DNA of 42,361 nt from Paracoccaceae bacterium (GTDB lineage Bacteria; Pseudomonadota; Alphaproteobacteria; Rhodobacterales; Rhodobacteraceae). The notes under the pieces were generated by a model. That model saw only the letters and a program-made list of their open reading frames with translations, was not told the origin of the DNA and ran no database searches. Positions 7,892 to 17,287 of this stretch are shown piece by piece; the stretch's first letter is position 1; each line of letters starts with the position of its first letter. The stretch covers positions 1 to 42,361 of the forward strand of contig CANHLE010000020.1 in the NCBI GenBank assembly GCA_947461435.1. The letters run 5' to 3'. The position numbers were made by a program, and so were the translations under genes.

Positions 7892-9150
7892 CGGACGATG
7901 CTGTGCCGGACGGGCAAGATGACGCTTTGCGGCACATCGCAAGGCAGGCCTTTTCCCTTTTGGGCGGCGCAGGTTGTGTCGGACTTGCCGTATCAGGCGG
8001 CAGCGATTCCATGGCGATGCTTCATCTTATGGCCCGCGCGGCCCCTTTGGTCGGGGGTAAAGTCCGGGCGGTGACGGTGGATCACCGTTTGCGCCCCGAA
8101 GCGGCAGATGAGGCGCGGTTCGTCGCGGGCATCTGTGCGGCCTTGGGCGTGCCGCATGATACCTTGGTGTGGGATCACGGGGTGATTGCCGGCAACCTTA
8201 TGGATCAAGCCAGCCGCGCCCGCTATGGCTTGATCGCCGATTGGGCCAAGCAGAATGGCATCGGTCATGTCGCGCTGGCCCATACCGCGACAGATCAGGC
8301 AGAGACGTTTTTGATGGGATTGGCGCGTCAATCGGGGCTGGACGGGTTATCTGGCATGCGGCCGCAGTTCGCCCATCAGGATGTGATCTTCTTTCGGCCC
8401 TTTTTGATGCAAAGCCGGATGGACTTGCGCCGCTACCTGACGCGCAACGCCATGAGTTGGGTCGACGATCCGACGAACGAAAATGACGATTATACACGGG
8501 TGAAGGCGCGGCGGATTCTGCAGGCCTTGGCGCCGCTGGGTATCACATCCGACGGGATTGCCCGCAGCGTGCAACATTTGGCGCGGGCCCAGAATGTCGT
8601 GCAAAATGCCACCACCGAGGCGGCCTTGCGCGTGGCCAGCGAAGAAGTCGGTGCTTTGCGACTGGATGGGGCCGCCTTTGGCCAGCTTGCGCCAGAACTG
8701 CAGCGCAAGGTGCTGGTTCAAAGCCTTCTGTGGCTATCTGCCGCCCCTTATGCACCCCGGGCCTTGGCCATCGAAAAAATGCTGGGGGCCATCGCGCAGA
8801 CCAAAGAGACGACCCTTGCCGGCTGCCGGCTTCGGCATCATGGCACAACGTTTATTCTGGCACGCGAGCCTGCGGCAGTGGGCGGCGGCGTCGGGGTGGG
8901 GCAGATTTGGGATCGCCGCTGGGTTGTAAGCGGTCCAAGGATCGACGGGGCCGAAGTTCGCGCCTTGGGACACGAGGGACTTTTGGCCTGCAAAAACTGG
9001 CGCGACCTGGGTTTACCGCGCGAGGCTTTGCACGTGACGCCCGCAGTCTGGCAAGCAGATCAGCTGATCGCAGCGCCTTTGGCCAACCCGACTGAAGGGT
9101 GGTCGGCGCGGGTCAGCCAAAGCTTCAAGGAATTTATCTTATCGCATTGA
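7882..9150 (+). CDS. tilS: tRNA(Ile)-lysidine synthetase TilS
   Basis: TilS uses ATP to attach lysine to C34 of the CAU-anticodon isoleucine tRNA, turning it into an AUA reader. The PP-loop ATPase motif is intact (LAVSGGSDSMAML), followed by VTVDHRLRPEAADEA, HDTLVW and AHTATDQAETFLM, all typical of TilS. Start choice is uncertain. I use the GTG at 7882, which overlaps the last 10 bases of cpoB and gives 422 residues. A GTG at 7903 with ACGGA at 7891-7895 is an alternative, and the frame is open further upstream without homology. The linked order cpoB-tilS-ftsH is a known alphaproteobacterial arrangement. Confidence 0.94.
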   Translation: MPLTDDAVPDGQDDALRHIARQAFSLLGGAGCVGLAVSGGSDSMAMLHLMARAAPLVGGKVRAVTVDHRLRPEAADEARFVAGICAALGVPHDTLVWDHGVIAGNLMDQASRARYGLIADWAKQNGIGHVALAHTATDQAETFLMGLARQSGLDGLSGMRPQFAHQDVIFFRPFLMQSRMDLRRYLTRNAMSWVDDPTNENDDYTRVKARRILQALAPLGITSDGIARSVQHLARAQNVVQNATTEAALRVASEEVGALRLDGAAFGQLAPELQRKVLVQSLLWLSAAPYAPRALAIEKMLGAIAQTKETTLAGCRLRHHGTTFILAREPAAVGGGVGVGQIWDRRWVVSGPRIDGAEVRALGHEGLLACKNWRDLGLPREALHVTPAVWQADQLIAAPLANPTEGWSARVSQSFKEFILSH

Positions 9151-9234
9151 AGATGGCCAAGTTATCTCTATCTTAGCACAAAGCCTGTGGAATGGCCTCA
9201 ATGGCAGATTCCCGGCACATCAAGGAGTTTATTT

Positions 9235-11151
9235 GTGGGCAACGCACGCAACGTGGCATTCTGGGTGGTCTTGGTCCTTCTGGTGCTCGCGCTATTCAAC
9301 ATCGTGAACGGATCTTCGCTGACGCAGGCCGGAAACAGCATCGGGTATTCCGACTTCATCGCGCAGGTAGATGCCGGACAGGTGCAATCGGCGGAACTGG
9401 ACGGCGAGAAGGTGGTTTTTGTCGGCAAGGATGGCCGGACCTATACCACCATTCAGCCCGGTGATACCGCGCTCAGCGACCGTTTGGTTTCGGCCGGTGT
9501 GAAAGTCACAGCAGACAGCCAGGAACAATCATCGATCCTGTCTTTGCTCTCAGTCTGGTTGCCGTTTATCGTGCTGATCGGCGTCTGGGTGTTCTTCATG
9601 AACCGGATGCAAGGCGGCGGAAAAGGCGGCGCGATGGGTTTTGGCAAATCGCGGGCCAAACTTTTGACCGAAAAGCAAGGCCGCGTGACGTTTGACGACG
9701 TGGCGGGTATCGACGAAGCCAAGGAAGAGTTGGAAGAGATCGTGGAATTTCTGCGCAATCCGCAGAAGTTCAGCCGTCTGGGCGGCAAAATTCCGAAGGG
9801 CGCCTTGCTTGTTGGCCCGCCCGGCACGGGTAAGACGCTGCTGGCCCGCGCCATTGCCGGTGAGGCAGGGGTTCCGTTCTTCAGCATCTCAGGCTCTGAT
9901 TTCGTGGAAATGTTCGTGGGTGTGGGCGCAAGCCGCGTGCGCGACATGTTCGACCAAGCCAAGAAGAATGCCCCCTGCATCGTTTTCATCGACGAGATTG
10001 ACGCTGTGGGGCGTGCCCGCGGCGTGGGCATCGGCGGCGGCAATGACGAACGCGAACAGACGCTGAACCAGCTTTTGGTGGAAATGGACGGCTTTGACGC
10101 CAACGAAGGGGTGATCATCGTTGCCGCAACCAACCGCAAAGATGTGCTTGACCCGGCATTGCTGCGCCCCGGCCGATTTGACCGTCAGATCTATGTGCCC
10201 AATCCCGACATCAAGGGACGGGAGAAGATTTTGAACGTGCATGCCCGCAAAGTGCCGCAAGGCCCGGACGTGGATCTGCGGATCATCGCGCGCGGCACGC
10301 CCGGATTTTCGGGTGCCGATCTGGCAAACCTTGTCAACGAAGCGGCCTTGATGGCGGCGCGGGTTGGCCGTCGCTTCGTTGCGATGATCGACTTTGAACA
10401 GGCCAAGGACAAAGTGATGATGGGGGCCGAACGCCGTTCGATGGTGTTGACCGACGACCAAAAGGAAATGACCGCCTATCATGAAGCGGGCCACGCCATT
10501 GTCGGGATGAGCTTGCCAAAATGCGACCCCGTCTACAAAGCAACGATCATTCCCCGTGGCGGCGCCTTGGGAATGGTGATGAGCTTGCCCGAGTTTGACC
10601 AGCTGAACATGCACAAGGATCAATGCAAGCAGCGCCTTGCAATGACCATGGCAGGCAAAGCGGCCGAGATTATCAAATGGGGTGAAGATTCCGTCTCGAA
10701 TGGCCCATCGGGGGATATTCAACAAGCGTCGGCTTTGGCGCGGGCGATGGTGTTGCGCTGGGGCATGTCCGACAAGGTCGGTAATATCGACTATGCCGAA
10801 GCGCATGCGGGATATCAGGGCAATACGGGCGGATTTTCGGTATCTGCAGAAACCAAGACCATGATCGAGACCGAAGTGAAGCGGTTGATCGACGACGGCT
10901 ATGCCACGGCCCGCAAAATCATTCTTGAAAAGGCAGAAGAGTTTGAACGTCTGGCCAAAGGTCTGCTGGAGCATGAAACCCTGACGGGTGATGAGATCAA
11001 GCGCATCGTGGCGGGTCTTCCGCTGACGGAAGACAAAGGATCTGAACCGCCTGCCCAAAGCGGTGGCGGCGGATCGGCAACGGTGGTCTCCATTCCCAAA
11101 ACCCGGGCGCGCAAGCCCAAAGCCAACCCCGAGCCGGAACCCTTGATTTAA
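9235..11151 (+). CDS. ftsH: ATP-dependent zinc metalloprotease FtsH
   Basis: FtsH is the membrane-bound AAA+ protease that degrades misfolded membrane proteins and regulators such as RpoH. I place the start at GTG 9235: AAGGAG (9222-9227) lies 7 bases upstream and the protein then begins [20 protein letters not shown], the usual N-terminal membrane segment. An upstream GTG at 9187 has no such support. The 638-residue protein has a second membrane segment near 100-120 and Walker A GPPGTGKT from residue 194. Walker B FIDEID, the second region of homology with [10 protein letters not shown], and the zinc site HEAGH at 416-420 follow. The C terminus is Gly/Pro/Lys-rich. The next gene starts 10 bases after the stop. 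Confidence 0.97.
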   Translation: MGNARNVAFWVVLVLLVLALFNIVNGSSLTQAGNSIGYSDFIAQVDAGQVQSAELDGEKVVFVGKDGRTYTTIQPGDTALSDRLVSAGVKVTADSQEQSSILSLLSVWLPFIVLIGVWVFFMNRMQGGGKGGAMGFGKSRAKLLTEKQGRVTFDDVAGIDEAKEELEEIVEFLRNPQKFSRLGGKIPKGALLVGPPGTGKTLLARAIAGEAGVPFFSISGSDFVEMFVGVGASRVRDMFDQAKKNAPCIVFIDEIDAVGRARGVGIGGGNDEREQTLNQLLVEMDGFDANEGVIIVAATNRKDVLDPALLRPGRFDRQIYVPNPDIKGREKILNVHARKVPQGPDVDLRIIARGTPGFSGADLANLVNEAALMAARVGRRFVAMIDFEQAKDKVMMGAERRSMVLTDDQKEMTAYHEAGHAIVGMSLPKCDPVYKATIIPRGGALGMVMSLPEFDQLNMHKDQCKQRLAMTMAGKAAEIIKWGEDSVSNGPSGDIQQASALARAMVLRWGMSDKVGNIDYAEAHAGYQGNTGGFSVSAETKTMIETEVKRLIDDGYATARKIILEKAEEFERLAKGLLEHETLTGDEIKRIVAGLPLTEDKGSEPPAQSGGGGSATVVSIPKTRARKPKANPEPEPLI

Positions 11152-11161
11152 GGGGCGGTGT

Positions 11162-11926
11162 GTGACCGCCGACTGGGATGCGGGTTCCTATGCCCGATTT
11201 CGGGCAGAACGCTTGCGTCCGGCGCTGGATTTGATGATGCAGATAGAGACCCCGCCATCTGGTGGGGTCTTTGATTTGGGATGTGGCGATGGGGCCGCAG
11301 CGGCCGGATTGCGCGCCCGTTTTCCCAAACGCGAAATTGCCGGCGTGGACGGCTCGCCCGCCATGCTGTCGCGCGCCAAGGGCTATCATCGCACCCACCT
11401 TTGCCAGATCGAAGACTGGCGGCCCGAGGGGCCCGCGGCCGTGATCTTTTCCAATGCAGCGCTGCATTGGCTGGGCGATCATGCCCGCCTTTTGCCCCGA
11501 TTGGCCGGATTTCTGGAACCCGGGGGCATTTTAGCGGTGCAAATGCCGCGCCAGTTTGGGGCGCCCTCTCATCGATTTTTGCGGGATATCGCCGGATCGA
11601 TGTTTCCTGACCGTTTCGACTTTTCCCTTTACGTACCGCCCGTCGGCACAGCGTCAGACTATGTGCGTCTGCTACGCCACCTGGGCCCGGTATCGGCATG
11701 GGAAACCGACTACCTGCACCATTTGGGCCCTACCCAAGGCGAACATCCCGTGCGCGCCTTTACCCAATCCACCGCCCTGCGCCCGTTTGCAGATGTCTTG
11801 ACCGCAACCGAACTTTCGGCCTTTCTGTCGGCCTATGATGCTGCCCTTGGGGCGGCCTATCCCCCCGAAGCGGATGGATCGGTGATGTTTCCGTTTCGGC
11901 GCGTTTTCTTTACCTTGAAGGTTTGA
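11162..11926 (+). CDS. tam: Trans-aconitate 2-methyltransferase-like SAM-dependent methyltransferase
   Basis: The enzyme family methylates trans-aconitate, a spontaneous by-product that inhibits the TCA cycle. The start is GTG at 11162, 10 bases after ftsH. The 254-residue protein follows the E. coli Tam layout closely: DWDAGSYARFRAERLRPALDL at the N terminus (opening DWDAGSYARF), the SAM-binding glycine loop DLGCGDGAAAAGL, and the acidic turn GVDGSPAM. IFSNAALHWLGDH, LAVQMPRQFGAPSH and the C-terminal TALRPF with YPPEADGSVMFPFRRVFF follow. The motif order is nearly colinear with Tam, so the assignment is strong at family level; the substrate in this organism is inferred. Confidence 0.85.
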   Translation: MTADWDAGSYARFRAERLRPALDLMMQIETPPSGGVFDLGCGDGAAAAGLRARFPKREIAGVDGSPAMLSRAKGYHRTHLCQIEDWRPEGPAAVIFSNAALHWLGDHARLLPRLAGFLEPGGILAVQMPRQFGAPSHRFLRDIAGSMFPDRFDFSLYVPPVGTASDYVRLLRHLGPVSAWETDYLHHLGPTQGEHPVRAFTQSTALRPFADVLTATELSAFLSAYDAALGAAYPPEADGSVMFPFRRVFFTLKV

Positions 11927-11928
11927 CC

Positions 11929-12516
11929 ATGCCCGTCCTCGCGAAATCGAAATTCAAGGCCCGGATTGTCTGGCTGGGCGCGGTGGCAAACCGCGATGCG
12001 GCGCTTGAAAGCGCGGCCCTGTCCCGTCTGCCCGTGCGTTTTTCCGGCCCCGAGGGCGAAGCGCACGGCGGATTGACGCGGCCAGCCTGCAGCCGCGTGG
12101 CAAACGTTTATCCCCCCAACGCTGAAATTCGCAATGTTCGGCAGTTGTCGATCGTCTCGGCTGAAGAGCTGGCCCTGATTGCCGCAGACATGGGTCTGGC
12201 GTCGCTTGACCCAGCGCTTGTGGGGGCCACCATGGTGATCGAAGGGATCCCTGACTTCAGCCACGTTCCCCCCTCGTCGCGCCTGCAAGGAAGCAATGGG
12301 GCGACCTTGGTGGTGGATATGAACAACCGCCCCTGCACCTTGCCCGCCAAGCCCATCGAGAAGCGGCACAAGGGCTTTGGCAAAACCTTCAAACCCGCCG
12401 CAAACGGCCGGCGCGGTGTGACCGCTTGGGTAGAGCGGGAGGGTGTTTTCGAACTTGGCGAACAAATTACCTTGTTCATCCCTGACCAACCCATTTGGGC
12501 CGGGCGTGCCCGCTGA
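11929..12516 (+). CDS. MOSC domain-containing protein
   Basis: MOSC domains relate to the C-terminal domain of molybdenum cofactor sulfurases and to the YiiM/YuaD-type proteins that act on N-hydroxylated compounds. The 195-residue protein is essentially one MOSC domain. It has the Gly/His segment EAHGGLTRPACSRV with the conserved cysteine, then VRQLSIVSAEELALIAADMG, and IPDFSHVPPSSRLQ, where MOSC proteins place their conserved arginine. It ends ITLFIPDQPIW. The ATG at 11929 follows GAAGG (11917-11921) by 7 bases, a better start than the TTG at 11923. It begins 2 bases after tam, so the two genes are probably cotranscribed. Substrate unknown. Confidence 0.8.
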   Translation: MPVLAKSKFKARIVWLGAVANRDAALESAALSRLPVRFSGPEGEAHGGLTRPACSRVANVYPPNAEIRNVRQLSIVSAEELALIAADMGLASLDPALVGATMVIEGIPDFSHVPPSSRLQGSNGATLVVDMNNRPCTLPAKPIEKRHKGFGKTFKPAANGRRGVTAWVEREGVFELGEQITLFIPDQPIWAGRAR

Positions 12517-12731
12517 CACAGTTGTGAAACAAAAAGCAGAATAAAAGGGCGCAAGTCGGGCCTGTGCCGGACGGAATGTTCATGCTGCCGCCGCAACAAA
12601 GCCAACACAGATAGTGCAATTTCTTCCTCTGGCGAATTTGGCACGGGAGAAGTCGGAAAAACGACTCTTTTACGTCGCTTGCCAAGGTAAGACCGCTTCA
12701 ACTTATCACTTAGCCTTTCAAGGAGCCCCTC
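12517..12731 (+). other. 215-base intergenic region before fhs
   Basis: The gap holds a small hairpin: AGTCG (12651-12655), loop GAAAAA and CGACT (12662-12666), followed by CTTTT. This could be a weak terminator or attenuator before fhs. The fhs ribosome binding site AGGAG lies at 12721-12725. I saw no convincing -35/-10 pair and no coding frame. Confidence 0.3.
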
Positions 12732-14405
12732 ATGGCCTTCAAGACCGACATCGAGATTGCCCGCGAAGCCAAGAAAAAACCGATCATGGAAATTGGTTCG
12801 AAGCTGGGCATTCCGTCCGAACATCTGCTGCCCTACGGTCACGACAAGGCCAAGGTCAGCCAAGAGTTCATCAAATCCTTGGCGGGCAAGCCTGATGGCA
12901 AATTGATCTTGGTCACCGCCATCAACCCCACTCCTGCCGGCGAAGGCAAGACGACGACCACGGTGGGTCTGGGTGATGGTTTGAACCGGATCGGCAAGAA
13001 GGCCGTGGTCTGTATCCGCGAAGCGTCGCTGGGTCCGAATTTCGGCATGAAGGGCGGGGCTGCGGGCGGCGGCATGGCACAGGTCGTGCCGATGGAAGAG
13101 ATGAACCTGCATTTCACGGGCGATTTCCACGCCATCACCAGCGCGCATAACCTGCTCAGCGCGATGATCGACAACCACATCTATTGGGGCAATGATCTGG
13201 ATATCGACGAGCGCCGCATCGTTTGGCGCCGTGTGATGGACATGAACGACCGTGCGCTGCGTGATATCGTGGTCAGCCTTGGCGGCGTGTCGAACGGTTT
13301 CCCGCGTCAGACCGGATTTGACATCACCGTGGCGTCCGAAGTCATGGCGATCTTGTGCTTGTCGAACGATCTGGAAGATCTGCAAAAGCGTTTGGGCGAT
13401 ATCGTTGTGGCCTATACCCGTGCCAAAACCCCGATTTATGCCCGCGATATCAAGGCCGATGGCGCAATGACGGTTCTGCTGAAAGACGCGATGCAGCCGA
13501 ACCTTGTGCAAACCTTGGAAAACAACCCCGCCTTCGTGCATGGCGGCCCTTTCGCCAACATCGCCCACGGCTGCAACTCGGTCATCGCGACCAAGACCGC
13601 GCTGAAACTGGGCGAATATGTTGTGACCGAAGCGGGTTTCGGGGCCGATCTGGGGGCCGAAAAGTTCTTTGATATCAAGTGCCGCAAGGCCGGATTGAAG
13701 CCGTCTGCGGCGGTTATCGTGGCGACCGTGCGTGCGATGAAAATGAACGGCGGCGTGGCCAAGGCCGATCTGGGCGCTGAAAACGTCGAAGCGGTCAAGA
13801 AAGGCTGCCCCAACCTTGGCCGCCACATTGGCAACGTCAAAGGCTTTGGCGTGCCGGTTGTCGTGGCGATCAACCATTTTTACAGCGACACCGATGCCGA
13901 AATCGCCGCTGTAAAAGCCTATGTGGCTGAACAGGGTGCCGAGGCGATCTTGTGCAAGCATTGGGCCTTGGGCAGCGAAGGGATTGAGGAGCTGGCGAAA
14001 AAGGTCGTGCAAATGGCCGAAGCTCCGTCGAATTTCGCGCCGCTGTACCCCGATGATATGCCGCTGTTCAAAAAGCTGGAAACCATCGCCAAGCGCATCT
14101 ATCACGCCGACGAAGTGATTGCCGACAAAGCGATCCGCGACCAGTTGAAGACTTGGGAAGCCGCCGGATACGGGCATTTGCCGATTTGCGTCGCCAAGAC
14201 CCAGTATTCCTTCACGACCGACCCAACCGTCCGCGGCGCCCCAACGGGCCATTCGGTACCGGTGCGCGAAGTGCGCCTGTCGGCCGGGGCCGGATTTGTG
14301 GTCGCCATCTGCGGTGAGATCATGACCATGCCCGGTTTGCCAAAGGTGCCAAGCGCCGAGGTGATCCGCCTGAACGCAGAAGGCAACGTCGAAGGTCTGT
14401 TCTGA
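12732..14405 (+). CDS. fhs: Formate--tetrahydrofolate ligase
   Basis: Fhs condenses formate with tetrahydrofolate at the cost of ATP, giving 10-formyl-THF for purine synthesis and for C1 oxidation or assimilation. The 557-residue protein has the expected ATP loop [13 protein letters not shown] (residues 66-77) and the signatures [29 protein letters not shown] and [11 protein letters not shown], all canonical for the family. Length is normal. It has a good ribosome binding site (AGGAG, 6 bases upstream). folD lies 400 bases downstream, so the window encodes the formate-to-methylene-THF branch. In marine Rhodobacteraceae this pair supports oxidation of methyl groups from osmolytes, a family-level expectation rather than something seen here. 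Confidence 0.97.
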   Translation: MAFKTDIEIAREAKKKPIMEIGSKLGIPSEHLLPYGHDKAKVSQEFIKSLAGKPDGKLILVTAINPTPAGEGKTTTTVGLGDGLNRIGKKAVVCIREASLGPNFGMKGGAAGGGMAQVVPMEEMNLHFTGDFHAITSAHNLLSAMIDNHIYWGNDLDIDERRIVWRRVMDMNDRALRDIVVSLGGVSNGFPRQTGFDITVASEVMAILCLSNDLEDLQKRLGDIVVAYTRAKTPIYARDIKADGAMTVLLKDAMQPNLVQTLENNPAFVHGGPFANIAHGCNSVIATKTALKLGEYVVTEAGFGADLGAEKFFDIKCRKAGLKPSAAVIVATVRAMKMNGGVAKADLGAENVEAVKKGCPNLGRHIGNVKGFGVPVVVAINHFYSDTDAEIAAVKAYVAEQGAEAILCKHWALGSEGIEELAKKVVQMAEAPSNFAPLYPDDMPLFKKLETIAKRIYHADEVIADKAIRDQLKTWEAAGYGHLPICVAKTQYSFTTDPTVRGAPTGHSVPVREVRLSAGAGFVVAICGEIMTMPGLPKVPSAEVIRLNAEGNVEGLF

Positions 14406-14485
14406 TCCCAGTCGTCTCTGATCCCGGTCTGCTTTGTCTTGCCAAGCCCCACGCGGGTGATTACCTCGCGCGGGAGAGTCCAAGG

Positions 14486-14806
14486 ATGGGTAAGATGAAG
14501 CAACCGGGTGACTGCACCACAATGCGCGACCTGCGGGCAGAGATTGACCGATTGGATCATGATCTGGTGCGCCTTTTTGCGCAGCGGGCGGAATATATCG
14601 ACCGTGCGGCCCAGATCAAGGCCGAGATCGATCTGCCCGCGCGGATAGAAGACCGGGTCGAAGAAGTGGTGCAGAATGTGCGCCGCCACGCCGAAACCTA
14701 CGGCCTTCCGCCAGAATTGGTGGAAAAGCTTTGGCGGCGACTGATTGATTGGTCCATTGCGCGCGAAGAAAGCCGCCTTGGACCTGACAGCCTGAGGAGA
14801 GGGTAG
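14486..14806 (+). CDS. Chorismate mutase (AroQ type, monofunctional)
   Basis: The 106-residue all-helical protein matches AroQ/PchB chorismate mutases, which convert chorismate to prephenate. It begins [23 protein letters not shown] after a short N-terminal extension (key element [20 protein letters not shown]). It continues [22 protein letters not shown] and ends [14 protein letters not shown], with the arginines and the C-terminal ...IAREE helix of the family. Two starts are possible: ATG 14486 with GGGAGAG upstream, or ATG 14495 with AAGGA 8 bases upstream. It ends 2 bases before folD and follows fhs by 80 bases, an unusual metabolic context. A pyruvate-lyase activity cannot be excluded from sequence alone. 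Confidence 0.85.
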   Translation: MGKMKQPGDCTTMRDLRAEIDRLDHDLVRLFAQRAEYIDRAAQIKAEIDLPARIEDRVEEVVQNVRRHAETYGLPPELVEKLWRRLIDWSIAREESRLGPDSLRRG

Positions 14807-14808
14807 CC

Positions 14809-15699
14809 ATGACGGCCAAAGTGATCGACGGAAAGGCCTTTGCGGCCAATGTGCGCGGACAGGTTGCCGCCCATGTGGCGCGGCTGAAAGAAGAAAACGG
14901 CATCGTTCCGGGGCTGGCCGTTGTGCTGGTGGGGGAAGATCCGGCAAGCCAGGTTTATGTGCGCAACAAACATGCCTCGACCACCGAAGTGGGCATGAAC
15001 AGCTATGAACATCGCCTTGCGGCCGATACCTCCGAGGCTGATCTTCTGGCGCTGATCGACCGGCTCAACAATGATCCAAAGGTCAACGGCATCTTGGTGC
15101 AGTTGCCGCTTCCCGCACATCTTGACAGTGATTTGGTGATCAACGCGATCAATCCAGCGAAGGATGTTGATGGTTTCCACATCTCGAACGTCGGACTGTT
15201 GGGAACCGGGCAGAAATCGATGGTCCCCTGCACGCCGCTGGGTTGCCTGATGATGCTGCGCGATCTGCATGGCAGCCTTGCGGGCTTGAATGCGGTGGTT
15301 GTGGGGCGATCAAACATTGTCGGCAAACCGATGGCCCAGTTGCTTTTGGGCGACAGCTGCACCGTGACGATCGCGCACAGCCGGACCAAAGATTTGGAAT
15401 CGGTCTGCCGCGGGGCCGATATTCTTGTCGCCGCTGTCGGTCGGCCGGAAATGATCACGGGTGCCTTTGTAAAGCCGGGTGCCACCGTGATTGACGTCGG
15501 CATCAACCGGATCGAACGGGACGGCAAGGCCAAGCTGGTTGGCGATGTCCATTATGCCAGCGCGGCCGCTGTGGCGGGGGCCATCACCCCGGTTCCGGGC
15601 GGCGTTGGGCCGATGACGATTGCTTGCCTTTTGGCCAACACGCTGACGGCCACTTGCCGGGCGAATGGTCTGGCAGAACCGAAGGGCCTGACAGCCTGA
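14809..15699 (+). CDS. folD: Methylenetetrahydrofolate dehydrogenase / methenyl-THF cyclohydrolase FolD
   Basis: FolD interconverts 5,10-methylene-THF, methenyl-THF and 10-formyl-THF with NADP, and so works directly with the upstream Fhs. The 296-residue protein has the catalytic-site motif [10 protein letters not shown] (Tyr and Lys of the YxxxK type), [24 protein letters not shown], and the nucleotide-binding [27 protein letters not shown] lies near the C terminus. These are the standard FolD signatures and the length is normal. It starts 2 bases after the chorismate mutase stop, which suggests coupled translation. Confidence 0.97.
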   Translation: MTAKVIDGKAFAANVRGQVAAHVARLKEENGIVPGLAVVLVGEDPASQVYVRNKHASTTEVGMNSYEHRLAADTSEADLLALIDRLNNDPKVNGILVQLPLPAHLDSDLVINAINPAKDVDGFHISNVGLLGTGQKSMVPCTPLGCLMMLRDLHGSLAGLNAVVVGRSNIVGKPMAQLLLGDSCTVTIAHSRTKDLESVCRGADILVAAVGRPEMITGAFVKPGATVIDVGINRIERDGKAKLVGDVHYASAAAVAGAITPVPGGVGPMTIACLLANTLTATCRANGLAEPKGLTA

Positions 15700-15808
15700 C
15701 CACTGCGCGCCGCCAACATACGCGGCATTTCGGGATAAAGAGTTGGCCAGCGCTGACCAAGCAATTTGACCTGTGCCGAAAAATCGGTAGAAGACCACCT
15801 GTGCGTGT

Positions 15809-16624
15809 GTGGTCCGATGGGGCGTTGATTTGTGGTTGTTGCGGGAATGGAAGATCGTGGTCACCTCGCGGGTGACTTTGGTGTGCTGGTTTGTGATCTC
15901 TGTCTGGGTCAGCATGGCAGGACCCTTTGGAACCTATGAAGGCCTTGATCTTTTGCACCGTGCGGTCTTTTGGGGCGGCCTGATCGCCCTTGGAATCGTG
16001 CTGGGCGTTTTCTTTCGCCTTTTGGTGACCATGGGTATGGGCCTGACCGGGTTTTGGCCTTCGGCGTCGATGATATCCGCGTTGAACACCATGGCCTTCA
16101 CGCCGCCACTGGATTTCTTGGTGAACAGATTGCCGATGTCCGAACCGCGAGAGGTTCCGACGCTGCTGGAACTGGCCCTTTTTGTGTTTCTGCTGACCTT
16201 TGGCGTTGCTATCGTGCGCTTCAGCCTAAGGTTAAGCCCGTTTGTCGGCGCCTCGGCCGATCCTGTGCCGCAGACGGGCGGCGCACCGGGGACGGCCGCG
16301 CCGCAACCCGCCTTGCCAAGATTGCTGCAACGTCTTGACGCAACACTGCACGCCGACCTTGTGACCATCGCCGTGCGCGACCATTACGTGGACGTGCGCA
16401 CACGCGCCGGAAGCGCCAGCCTTTTGATGCGGCTGGCCGATGCGGTTGCAGAAACCGAAGGGGTCGACGGCGCGCAGGTTCACCGCTCGCACTGGGTGGC
16501 GTGGAACGCCGTTGCCACCGTGGAACAAGCGCGGGGAAGCCTGGCCTTGCGGCTGTATGATGGACATCTTGTGCCCGTCAGCCGGGCCAATCGTACGAAG
16601 CTGGAAGCGCGCGGATTGATTTAA
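15809..16624 (+). CDS. Membrane-anchored LytTR-domain transcriptional regulator
   Basis: LytTR domains bind DNA through a beta-rich fold and usually sit on response regulators. Here the 271-residue protein instead has about four hydrophobic segments in its first 140 residues (TLVCWFVISVWVSM, FWGGLIALGIVLGVFF, a segment near 80-100, ELALFVFLLTFGVAIV). A Pro/Ala linker follows, and then a C-terminal LytTR domain from about residue 170. That domain has VTIAVRDHYVDVRTRAG, LLMRLADAVAE and VHRSHWVAWNAV, followed by LVPVSRANRTKL. No receiver or kinase domain is present, so it is a one-component membrane regulator. The start is uncertain: GTG 15809 gives the longest frame, and later starts would still keep the membrane segments. 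It converges with pdeM. Confidence 0.83.
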   Translation: MVRWGVDLWLLREWKIVVTSRVTLVCWFVISVWVSMAGPFGTYEGLDLLHRAVFWGGLIALGIVLGVFFRLLVTMGMGLTGFWPSASMISALNTMAFTPPLDFLVNRLPMSEPREVPTLLELALFVFLLTFGVAIVRFSLRLSPFVGASADPVPQTGGAPGTAAPQPALPRLLQRLDATLHADLVTIAVRDHYVDVRTRAGSASLLMRLADAVAETEGVDGAQVHRSHWVAWNAVATVEQARGSLALRLYDGHLVPVSRANRTKLEARGLI

Positions 16625-16642
16625 GCCGCACAGCAAAGCCCG

Positions 16643-17287
16643 TCAGCGCGGGCGCGGTATCATCAAGGGTTTTGCCCCGGTCACAATGGCCCGGCCCGAT
16701 GGGCCGATCAGCGCATCAAAAACCGGATCTTGCGCCCGCAGGCCCCCGGTATAGGTGCCATATGCCGGAAGGATCAAGCGGCTTTGGCCCAGCAGAAAGC
16801 AGGGTTTGGGGCCACGCCCCGGCAAGCTGGCCTTGGGGTGAAAATGGCCAGAAACTTCAAAGCCTTCGCCGCCGCCTTCATGACGAAAGACAAGCCCGCC
16901 AAGCAGAAAATTGGCCCGGTGGCTGCCGCCCAGATCTATCGGGCCGGGGTCGTGGTTTCCTTCGACCCAGATCCATTCGCGCCCCGCCATCAACCGCATC
17001 AGCCACAACCTGCACGTCTCATCCAGGCTGCCTGCCGCGGCAATATCGTCGAAACTGTCGCCAAGACAGATCACGCGCTTTGCGCCGGTCCGCTCAAGAT
17101 CAAGATCCAGCTTTTCAAGGGTCGAGCGCGTCTCGTAGGGGGGCAAAAGACTGCCGCCGCGCCGGGCCAGACGTTCGGATTTGCCAAAATGCAGGTCAGA
17201 GACGCACAGCAGCGCCTCGGCGGGCCAAAAGCAGGCGCCGGACCCAAGGGCGAACAAGGCAGCAGGACCGAAGGTAAAGTTGATCAT
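16643..17287 (-). CDS. pdeM: Ligase-associated DNA damage response endonuclease PdeM
   Basis: PdeM is a calcineurin-like metallophosphoesterase found with an Lhr-type helicase, an ATP-dependent ligase and an exonuclease in bacterial DNA repair clusters. The 214-residue protein shows the metal-binding series LLCVSDLHFGKSERL, VICLGDSFDD, VEGNHDPGP and VSGHFHPK, in the correct order for the superfamily. Its start codon overlaps the stop of the upstream helicase gene by four bases (ATGA, 17284-17287), so the two are translationally coupled. It converges with the LytTR gene, leaving only 18 bases between stops. Confidence 0.92.
   Translation of the reverse strand: MINFTFGPAALFALGSGACFWPAEALLCVSDLHFGKSERLARRGGSLLPPYETRSTLEKLDLDLERTGAKRVICLGDSFDDIAAAGSLDETCRLWLMRLMAGREWIWVEGNHDPGPIDLGGSHRANFLLGGLVFRHEGGGEGFEVSGHFHPKASLPGRGPKPCFLLGQSRLILPAYGTYTGGLRAQDPVFDALIGPSGRAIVTGAKPLMIPRPR

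Noticed and set aside
9147-9174. Promoter for ftsH (TTGAAG, 16 bases, TATCTT)
   Set aside because: Each hexamer matches only 4 of 6 positions and the -35 overlaps the tilS stop. Too weak to list as a feature.
12108-14522. An 804-codon open frame on the minus strand opposite fhs
   Set aside because: It lies entirely antisense to the unmistakable fhs gene and is His/Arg/Gln-rich, typical of a frame created by high-GC codon bias. No motif or ribosome binding site supports it.
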